Source of the DNA: Christensenella sp. UBA1259
GTDB lineage: Bacteria > Bacillota > Clostridia > Christensenellales > Borkfalkiaceae
DNA: 22,108 bases
NCBI GenBank assembly: GCA_002308755.1
Contig: DBVR01000052.1
Coordinates: 1 to 22,108 of the forward strand
Direction: 5' to 3'
Shown here: in pieces, positions 15,942 to 22,108 of the stretch
Layout: the number at the start of each line of letters is the position of its first letter
Position numbering within the stretch: position 1 is the stretch's first letter
Position numbers and translations under genes: made by a program
The notes under the pieces: generated by a model
What the model was told of the DNA's origin: nothing
The model's input: the letters and a program-made list of their open reading frames with translations, nothing else
The model's database searches: none

Positions 15942-18398
15942 TTATTCTCCTGCGTATTTGACACCGACAAGTTCAATCATGACTTCGCCGCCCTCAAAAT
16001 ATTCAAAACTTATTTCATTATCGCCGTTTTCAAGCATAACGTCCGTTTCCACTGTATAGTAATCCTGCGGGCCGAAATAGCGATAAACCGGAAGTCTGTT
16101 CATCTTCCCGTTAATCTTCAACAAATGCGAGGAGTTGGGCGTAAACGCCGCATATCTTACTATCATTTTGTAATAACCCGCATTGTCTACGTTGATATTG
16201 AAAACCGCCTTGTCTCCCTGCGATTTTATGCCTGAAACCGTATATCCGTAAGAGGTGAGGTAATCTTTTTCGAGTTTCGCATTGCCCGACAGCGTCGCTT
16301 CTTTTGCAAAAGCCAGAATATACTGCTGTGCAAACGGATCGTAGTCATCGCCGGACGGCATATTTATGGGGATATATTGATTTACGGGTCTGCCGAACAA
16401 CGGTCCGCCGTCCTCGTCTTTCGCAATGGGCTGCGCCATTATATAGCGCCCCCAACCCGCTCCGTCGTATTTTGCGCAATGGAAAACCAACCACCACTCG
16501 CCGTCATCCGGGCTTTTAACAAGTCCCGGAACTCCCGGCGCTTTTACGCTGTCGGTACTGTCTAACACGGGTTTATCCCTTTTTACCCAATTGTCGGGAT
16601 TCAATATCCCGTCGGGTTCGTTCCCGCCTACGTAATCAAGCATACCCAGACAGTAACGGTTTGAAAAACTTCCGTTTGCATTATACAGCATTATGATTTT
16701 ACCGTCAAAATCGAAAACCATAGAACCTTCCTGTATGGGCGTGCCTATGCCGACGCCTTCCCATTCATATTCCGGCGCACTTATTTCAACTCTGTCGCCG
16801 ATAGTCCAAGGGTTTTCCATTTTTGCCATGTATGTTACTTGCGGGAAAGACTTGGTGTCCCGCCATCCGGACCATATAGCATAGTAGCAGTCGTTCCACT
16901 CGAAAAAGTTAAGCCCTATCGCCCAGCATCCACCGGAATTCAGCATACCCAAATCGGTAAATCCCGAATACAGGTCGTTGGGTTCGTTGGATTTCAGAAC
17001 GAACATACGATGATTTTCACTCGGACCGTTGCTTGCGGCATAGTAAACGTAATAGTGATCGTCGGTCCATTTCAGGATGGGAAACCAACCCCACACCTCA
17101 CGATTATATCCTTCGGAATCATAGGAAGGAAAAGTATAAATGGTCGTCGTGGCCGTGGCGCTGTAATCTATAAAGGATTTAGACCTTTGCAATATAAGCG
17201 AAGCGTTGGTCGAAGAATGTACCGCCTGTATGTGGTGATAATATCCGTCGAAATACTGTACGAACGGATCTGCGCCCGTTATCAACGGGTTGGTGTATCT
17301 AAGCCTTTCGCCCACACCCAACGCCGTTACGTCGATCTCGTCGGTTATGCCTACGTCGCCGTTCTCTTTTTCTACCCTTAATTTTATCTTCAATTCGGTA
17401 TCTGCGGCAGGCGAAGTAACGTAGCCTGTCAGATATACCACGTTTTCGTCGGAACTTTCTTCGACGTAAATCTTAGCAATACCTTTTAAGTCGTCCAACA
17501 TCGAAAGACTTGTCTGATTTTTTTGCAGGACGATTCCGTCGCGGTATTTGTCGTACAGTTCGTCGGCAAGTTCCTGTGCCGTGCCGTTGTTTTTCGGCAC
17601 GGTAACGGTTATTGCCTTGGACGTAACCGACAGATCATCGCGCTTAACCCTTATCTTTATATCGCAGGTTTTGTCTGCGCCGTCCCTACCGTCAGGCAGA
17701 ATAGTCCCGTCCGCTTTTATCACCTGCGTATCGGAAGAATCCGCTAACTCGCAGGTAAATCCCGCGATTTTCGGCAAAAGTTTCATAATGTCCGTTTCGC
17801 CTTCGGGAATTTTTATGCCGGACAACTCCATTGCCGAAGAAACGTTATTCGGAGTCGAAAATCCGCGAACGTACACGGCGTCCAACGCCGCATAATATTG
17901 ACTGCCCGGCCCTAAAAACCGTATCACGTTCTCGCCTTTTTCAAAGTAGCGAATAAACCCTACGGTGGTAAAATCCGAGTAGCCCAAGGTGTTGAATTCC
18001 AAAAACATCTGGTCGTAATCGTTTATCCAGCATTCGACGGGAGTATAAGAATTTGCTCCGCCGCTTACAACCACCTGAAAATATCCGCTTTCGGGCACCT
18101 CGAAACTTACCTCCGCAAAACCCCTCGAATTGTTTACGAATCCCGAGTCGGAATTTAACATTACGGCAAGATTGTTTTTCGCTCCGCCGATAACTCTTGT
18201 CGCGCAGGAAGTCAATTTGAACTGTTCTGCGGGAATTTCAATCTTTACCGTTTTGTTTGCCATATATATCTCTTCTTCAGTCAGTTCCGTCGGAGTTGTA
18301 GTTTCCTCGGAACTCTTGCACGACATTGCCGTCAAAAACATTGTAAGGGCTAAACATATCAGAAGTATGTTCAGTATTGTTTTACCGATTTTTCTCAT
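15942..18398 (-). CDS. Surface lipoprotein with central GH43-like propeller, Ig-like and carbohydrate-binding-like flanks
   Basis: The protein has 818 residues. A signal peptide ends in LTAMSC, with C27 as the lipidation site, followed by an acidic/Thr-rich linker. Residues about 50-180 look like a CBM6/35-type beta-sandwich. About 190-270 resembles a bacterial Ig-like domain (DGTILP, ITVTVP). The GH43-like propeller spans about 367-690, with NPLITGADPF (D377) and IQEGSM (E557). A second CBM-like sandwich fills about 695-818. At the third catalytic position, where related GH43 enzymes read WAIDG, this protein reads WAIGLNFF, so the pKa-modulating aspartate appears lost at G495. It may be weakly active, may use another residue, or may serve as a binding protein. 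AAAGGA precedes the ATG. It sits in the operon right after the importer genes, consistent with glycan capture outside the membrane. Confidence 0.85.
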   Translation of the reverse strand: MRKIGKTILNILLICLALTMFLTAMSCKSSEETTTPTELTEEEIYMANKTVKIEIPAEQFKLTSCATRVIGGAKNNLAVMLNSDSGFVNNSRGFAEVSFEVPESGYFQVVVSGGANSYTPVECWINDYDQMFLEFNTLGYSDFTTVGFIRYFEKGENVIRFLGPGSQYYAALDAVYVRGFSTPNNVSSAMELSGIKIPEGETDIMKLLPKIAGFTCELADSSDTQVIKADGTILPDGRDGADKTCDIKIRVKRDDLSVTSKAITVTVPKNNGTAQELADELYDKYRDGIVLQKNQTSLSMLDDLKGIAKIYVEESSDENVVYLTGYVTSPAADTELKIKLRVEKENGDVGITDEIDVTALGVGERLRYTNPLITGADPFVQYFDGYYHHIQAVHSSTNASLILQRSKSFIDYSATATTTIYTFPSYDSEGYNREVWGWFPILKWTDDHYYVYYAASNGPSENHRMFVLKSNEPNDLYSGFTDLGMLNSGGCWAIGLNFFEWNDCYYAIWSGWRDTKSFPQVTYMAKMENPWTIGDRVEISAPEYEWEGVGIGTPIQEGSMVFDFDGKIIMLYNANGSFSNRYCLGMLDYVGGNEPDGILNPDNWVKRDKPVLDSTDSVKAPGVPGLVKSPDDGEWWLVFHCAKYDGAGWGRYIMAQPIAKDEDGGPLFGRPVNQYIPINMPSGDDYDPFAQQYILAFAKEATLSGNAKLEKDYLTSYGYTVSGIKSQGDKAVFNINVDNAGYYKMIVRYAAFTPNSSHLLKINGKMNRLPVYRYFGPQDYYTVETDVMLENGDNEISFEYFEGGEVMIELVGVKYAGE
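15947..15951 (-). promoter_or_regulatory. Ribosome binding site that decides the cytosolic GH43 start
   Basis: AGGAG on the minus strand, 6 nt before the ATG at 15940. It supports the internal methionine over the longer in-frame start at 15976. Confidence 0.75.
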
Positions 18399-18403
18399 AA
18401 TTT

Positions 18404-19306
18404 TTATCCTTTTAACGATCCTATAAGGACTCCTGTCATAAAGTACTTTTGCACAAACGGGAAAAACGCCAGCATAGGTATTACCGATATTATCGCCGCG
18501 CAGTATTGCACCAGCACCTTCGTTTCCTGCCCCGTTATAAGATCGGGATCTCCCGGCATTACGTTGGTCGTATCGTTTATTACCAGAATTTCCCTCAAAA
18601 TAAGTTGCAACGGGTATTTATTCCTGTCCGATATAAACGCCATATACGAGAACCATTCGTTCCAGTGCCCCGAAACGTAGTACATGAAAATTATGGCAAT
18701 CGTAGGCAGGCTTACGGGAATAACTATATGGATCAGCATTTTGATATAAGACGCCCCGTCGAGTTTCGCCGCATCCATCAAACTGTCGGGTATCCCCCTG
18801 AAAGCCGTGCGTAATATTATCATATTCCAGGCGTTCATAGCGGCAGGCAACAAGACGGCGAAAGCCGTATTTAACAGATTCATATTGTCCAGAAGATGGA
18901 ACAAAGGAATAAGCCCACCGGAAAAGAACATGGTTACCGTTATCAGTTTCATAAAAAACTTATTCCACAAAGGTTCTCTGAACGATAACACGTAAGCGGC
19001 GACTACGGTAACGACCATATTGAGCGATACGCCCAAACACACATACAAAAGAGTGTTGAATATGCTTCGCACAATGACCGTATTCTGAAATACAAGCCCG
19101 TAACCTCTTAAAGTAATACTGCGTGGATAGAATATAATGCTCTTATAATTCCTTACGAACGAAGGATCGCTTATCGACGCAAAAATCACGTGTAATATCG
19201 GAATAAGTATCATCAAGCCTATCAGAATAAGGATAAAGCCCACCACGCACTCGAATATGATGTCCCACTTACTCTTTATAATTTTTTCGGATCTGACTGT
19301 TCTCAC
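18404..19306 (-). CDS. ABC sugar transporter permease, LplC/CUT1 type
   Basis: This 300-residue protein has six predicted membrane helices and the cytoplasmic EAA-type loop (DAAKLDGAS, then IVIPVSLP) that docks on the ATPase. The start is a GTG at 19306, with AGGGG about 8 nt upstream. The N-terminus, the FFSGGLIPLF segment and the C-terminal FVQKYFMTGVLIGSLKG are typical of the YtcP/LplC branch used for oligosaccharides in Firmicutes. It lies 13 bases after the partner permease gene and 5 bases before the GH43-like lipoprotein gene. No ATPase gene is present, so a shared MsiK-like ATPase elsewhere probably powers it. Confidence 0.95.
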   Translation of the reverse strand: MRTVRSEKIIKSKWDIIFECVVGFILILIGLMILIPILHVIFASISDPSFVRNYKSIIFYPRSITLRGYGLVFQNTVIVRSIFNTLLYVCLGVSLNMVVTVVAAYVLSFREPLWNKFFMKLITVTMFFSGGLIPLFHLLDNMNLLNTAFAVLLPAAMNAWNMIILRTAFRGIPDSLMDAAKLDGASYIKMLIHIVIPVSLPTIAIIFMYYVSGHWNEWFSYMAFISDRNKYPLQLILREILVINDTTNVMPGDPDLITGQETKVLVQYCAAIISVIPMLAFFPFVQKYFMTGVLIGSLKG

Positions 19307-19319
19307 TTTAATTGCCCCT

Positions 19320-20249
19320 TTACCATAAACTCGTTTCCGTTTTTCTTGCTATCGTATTCGTTATAAGCAAGAACGTCAGATTGACTGCCGCACTGAAAAG
19401 CGACGTAGCCATACCGTAGCCGTAATCGTTTGCCAACAGACCTCGTTTATAGACGTAAGTCGATAACACTTCACTCACGTTTTCGTTAAGTCGCGTCTGC
19501 AAAAGCAAAGATTTGTCCAACCCTACCGCAAAAATGCCGCCCATTCTTAAAATGAACATTATTATTATGGTAGGCGATATAGACGGTATCGTTACGGAAA
19601 ACATTTGCCTTATTCTGCCTGCACCGTCTATTTTTGCCGCTTCGATCAGATTTTTATCGACACCGCAGAGCGCGGCGTAGTAAACGATACTTGCAAATCC
19701 CATCTGCGCCCATATGGAACTTAACAGATATATCGGATAGTAATAACTAGGTTCTTCCAACAGATACGGCTGGCTTACGCCTTTTATCTGTGCGACCAGA
19801 GAATTAAGCCACCCGCCCTGTCTCGAAAAGACCGTTATCATTCCGCAGAGAACGACGACGGAAATAAAGTGCGGCGCGATCGCGATAAACTGTACCGTTT
19901 TGCGCAAATGCTTGTTTGACATTTCAAAAAGCAAAAGTGCGAATATTATAGGCGTCGGAAATCCCAAAAACAGATCCAACAGGTTTATTGAAAACGTGTT
20001 TCTTACTATTTTCCAGAAACTCGGCGAAGAAAAAAACCTCGTAAAATTCGCAAAACCCACAAAGTCGCTACCCAGATATCCGAGTCTGGGACGAAAATCC
20101 ATAAACGCCATTGACACGCCGACCATGGGTACATAACCGAACAGGATTATGTACCCGAGTATCGGCAAAAACATAAGGTAAAGCACCCAGTATTGTCTGA
20201 AATCTTTTTTAAGTGCTTTTAAAGTCAGTTTCTTTTTTTTGTTTTTCAT
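19320..20249 (-). CDS. ABC sugar transporter permease, LplB type
   Basis: The 309-residue protein starts with a very lysine-rich cytoplasmic tail, then six predicted membrane helices, the first containing LYLMFLPILGYIILFGYVPM. The EAA loop reads EAAKIDGAGR followed by VTIPSISP. These are hallmarks of the LplB/CUT1 permease family. The ATG overlaps the stop of the binding-protein gene by one base (TGATG), so translation is coupled. Together with the LplC-type permease it should form the membrane channel for the oligosaccharide captured by the lipoprotein encoded upstream. Confidence 0.95.
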   Translation of the reverse strand: MKNKKKKLTLKALKKDFRQYWVLYLMFLPILGYIILFGYVPMVGVSMAFMDFRPRLGYLGSDFVGFANFTRFFSSPSFWKIVRNTFSINLLDLFLGFPTPIIFALLLFEMSNKHLRKTVQFIAIAPHFISVVVLCGMITVFSRQGGWLNSLVAQIKGVSQPYLLEEPSYYYPIYLLSSIWAQMGFASIVYYAALCGVDKNLIEAAKIDGAGRIRQMFSVTIPSISPTIIIMFILRMGGIFAVGLDKSLLLQTRLNENVSEVLSTYVYKRGLLANDYGYGMATSLFSAAVNLTFLLITNTIARKTETSLW

Positions 20250-21838
20250 CAGTCAACTCTTGCCATATATCTGTCGTATGATGCCTGAACGACTTGCACG
20301 ACTTCGTCTAAGTCTAATTTCTCCGCTTCCTGTTGATATTTGCCGTTTCTGTTTATGAGATCGGGATTATCGCTTCTCGACAGATCGTTTTCCTGTCCCA
20401 GAATAAACTTTAACAACTGTGTCGCCGCATAATTCGAAAAATCGTTCATGGTATCGCTGAACCTGCGTTCTTCTTCCGGAGTGTACGTCATAAACGAAGG
20501 CAATACGCTGGACGCATCTATTCTGCCCCACGCTTCGCGGGCGGCATAAGACTGCGCGTTTGCGCTCATTACGGGGTTGGACTTATGTTCGTCGCGGATA
20601 AAAGTACCTTCGTGCATTTTATAACGCCATACGGCATGATTTACCGTATAATTCGGGTTGTTTACGACGAGATCGGTGAAAGTAATGTTTCCTTCTTCGT
20701 CTTCCGTGTAACTCCTGCCTTTTATACCGTAATTGAAGAGTTTCGCACCTTCTTCCGTGTAGCCGTAATTCAATACTTTAAGCGCACGGACAGGATTCTT
20801 GCAGGAAGTACTTATCGCGGCGCAGGCGTTATTCGCCGAAGACGCAAAGTCGCTTGCTTGCCTGTAATGTATTTCGTCGCCCTCGTTCAGAACGGGATAA
20901 GGCGCAGCCACCCATGTGATGTTCTTAGGATCAAAGTAAGACGCCATCGTATCGCTCGATTGCATTATAGCACCGCTACCGCCCGAAGTAATCTGTTCCA
21001 GCGCCGTATTCCAGTCGGTACTTGAAAAATTAGGATCTATTAAGCCTTTCTTGTACCAGTCGCGTATAAGTTCGAGGAATTGATAAAATCCTTCCTGAAC
21101 AGGTCCGTATTTTATATTCTTCGTTTCATAATCTACATACCAACCGGGCGCCGCACCGTATGCGGAAAGGAAGATACCGAAGGGATCCACTCCCGACGAG
21201 TGCCATATCATAGGCGCGATCGCACCCCTTTCCTTAAAAGCGGTCAAAACTTCTTCCCAGTCGGCGATAGTTTCCGGAACGTCCAGGCCGGCATCATCCA
21301 GCCACTGTTGTTTCAGAATCGGCCCGTACCAAGGGTACTCTTCGTACAAAGACACTCCCCATATGGCACCCACGTTACCGCTGTCCGTCACCACGTCCCT
21401 TTCTATCTCCTTCATGCTCTTGATCGTCCTGTAATAGTCGGGCGCATACTGCTCGATAAGGTTCGTAAGGTCGAGGAACGCACCTTCGTCGATACCTCTC
21501 TGAATACCCCCTTGATACCAACGCGCAGGGCTTATTATGTCAGGCAACTCGTTTTTCGTTATCATTAAATTGAATTGCGTGGTTTCCTGCCCCGCTACGG
21601 GGTGAGTAAACTTGATGGTTACGTTAAACTTCTTCTCGATCTCCTTGTAAACGTCGCTGTCGGCAAGAGTATCGATACCGCCTTTTGCCCAAGCCTGAAC
21701 GGGCGTCCAGAAGGTAAGAGTTACATGCTTACTCATATCGTCTTCGTAACTCGTTTCTTCTCCCTTGTTACACGCCGAAAAACTTACAAGCATTGTAACC
21801 GACATCATAATCGCTATCCATTTTGTCAATTTTTTCAT
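20249..21838 (-). CDS. Extracellular sugar-binding lipoprotein of an LplA-type ABC importer
   Basis: The protein has 529 residues. A lysine-containing signal peptide ends in a lipobox (VSFSAC, C23), so it is anchored to the outer face of the membrane. The mature part begins with the solute-binding core (HVTLTFWTPVQAW) and contains aromatic-rich segments expected for carbohydrate stacking. It is longer than maltose-binding type proteins and matches the LplA/large CUT1 binding-protein group. AGGAGGG just before the ATG predicts strong translation. A hairpin lies between it and the upstream gene. The two permease genes follow directly. The ligand is unknown; the adjacent GH43 genes hint at arabinose- or xylose-containing oligosaccharides. 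Confidence 0.94.
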   Translation of the reverse strand: MKKLTKWIAIMMSVTMLVSFSACNKGEETSYEDDMSKHVTLTFWTPVQAWAKGGIDTLADSDVYKEIEKKFNVTIKFTHPVAGQETTQFNLMITKNELPDIISPARWYQGGIQRGIDEGAFLDLTNLIEQYAPDYYRTIKSMKEIERDVVTDSGNVGAIWGVSLYEEYPWYGPILKQQWLDDAGLDVPETIADWEEVLTAFKERGAIAPMIWHSSGVDPFGIFLSAYGAAPGWYVDYETKNIKYGPVQEGFYQFLELIRDWYKKGLIDPNFSSTDWNTALEQITSGGSGAIMQSSDTMASYFDPKNITWVAAPYPVLNEGDEIHYRQASDFASSANNACAAISTSCKNPVRALKVLNYGYTEEGAKLFNYGIKGRSYTEDEEGNITFTDLVVNNPNYTVNHAVWRYKMHEGTFIRDEHKSNPVMSANAQSYAAREAWGRIDASSVLPSFMTYTPEEERRFSDTMNDFSNYAATQLLKFILGQENDLSRSDNPDLINRNGKYQQEAEKLDLDEVVQVVQASYDRYMARVD

Positions 21839-21858
21839 ACTACCCTCCTTTTATTTTC

Positions 21859-21889
21859 GAGAAAGCCCGAAAATCAATCGGGCTTTCTC
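21859..21889 (-). terminator. Intergenic hairpin upstream of the binding-protein gene (attenuator or RNA-processing/stability element)
   Basis: A perfect 12-bp inverted repeat (21859-21870 with 21878-21889) has a 7-nt loop. It fills the gap between the stop of the upstream gene (21896) and the ribosome binding site of the binding-protein gene. In the direction of transcription it is followed by CGAAAATAAAA, not a U-run, so it is not a textbook rho-independent terminator. Similar hairpins next to binding-protein genes often protect or segment operon mRNA, raising binding-protein levels. The role here is inferred; the structure itself is clear. Confidence 0.6.
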
Positions 21890-21895
21890 TGCTTT

Positions 21896-22108
21896 TTAAC
21901 TCAACGTTAAAGAAACTATTTCAAACGTAGCACCGTACTGTCCTGTCATGCCGCTGTCCGCAACGGGTATCGTTCCGACAAATCCCGGACTGCCAAACGT
22001 AAGAAGATAGTCGTTTTCCAGCGTGTAAGCAAGTGTGCCGTTTACGTAGTAATCCAACCTGTTACCCGCCTTCACTACTCTCACCGGTATTTCATCATCC
22101 ACGGTAAG
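21896..22108 (-). CDS. C-terminal end of a probable concanavalin-like (LamG-type) domain protein (5' end outside window)
   Basis: The frame is open to the window edge; 70 residues plus a stop are visible. The visible start-like GTG at 22102 is probably internal. The sequence PVRVVKAGNRLDYYVNGTLAY, followed by a glycine-rich turn (FGSPGFVG) and a final beta strand (FEIVSLTLS), resembles the end of a LamG/concanavalin-like jelly-roll. Such domains occur at the ends of secreted glycosidases and glycan-binding lipoproteins. It is the first visible gene of the minus-strand operon, so it is probably another extracellular glycan-active or glycan-binding protein. The catalytic part, if any, is outside the window. 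Confidence 0.65.
   Translation of the reverse strand, partial: LTVDDEIPVRVVKAGNRLDYYVNGTLAYTLENDYLLTFGSPGFVGTIPVADSGMTGQYGATFEIVSLTLS

Noticed and set aside
1..22108. CRISPR arrays, insertion sequences, tRNA or rRNA genes, phage genes
   Set aside because: No regularly spaced direct repeats, transposase motifs, integrase motifs or recognisable RNA genes were seen on either strand. The region is almost fully occupied by operon genes.

Overview
The window looks like the chromosome of an obligately anaerobic, monoderm, Clostridia-like bacterium, probably an uncultured gut or rumen type. This rests on three oxygen-sensitive glycyl radical enzymes (GREs), an LplABC-type sugar importer with a lipoprotein binding component, and AGGAGG-like ribosome binding sites. 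No outer-membrane SusCD or porin genes are visible. Assignment to a lineage is inference; no rRNA or tRNA lies in the window.

Left region (1-3115, plus strand): three tightly packed signalling genes. They are the 3' part of a SpoIIE/PP2C phosphatase with an RsbW-like ATPase tail, a small HD hydrolase of the SpoT/Mesh1 type, and a STAS domain fused to an aminoglycoside-phosphotransferase-like kinase. They end at a strong hairpin terminator (3076-3116). Phosphatase, ATPase and STAS partner are all present, so this looks like a compact partner-switching system.

Right region (3158-22108, minus strand, read right to left): one apparent operon of at least 15 genes with very short gaps or overlaps. 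The order is: 3' end of a concanavalin-like protein; sugar-binding lipoprotein; two ABC permeases; a large GH43-like lipoprotein; a cytosolic GH43; a short-chain dehydrogenase (SDR); GRE-A with its activase; GRE-B with its activase; GRE-C; an aldo/keto reductase (AKR); a third activase; and an EamA-type exporter. The order suggests binding and cleavage of a glycan outside the cell, import, cytosolic trimming, then conversion of the released sugar or aglycone by NAD(P)-linked oxidoreductases and three radical lyases or dehydratases. The three GREs differ from one another at the active-site cysteine loop, so they probably catalyse different steps. None has the Cys-Cys pair of pyruvate formate-lyase.

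No transcriptional regulator and no transport ATPase is encoded in the window. The operon's main promoter must lie beyond position 22108, or internal promoters exist that I could not identify. The longest non-coding interval is about 160 bases (10979-11139). It holds a 45-codon coding-like remnant in frame behind a stop codon. No gene-free stretch exceeds 300 bases.
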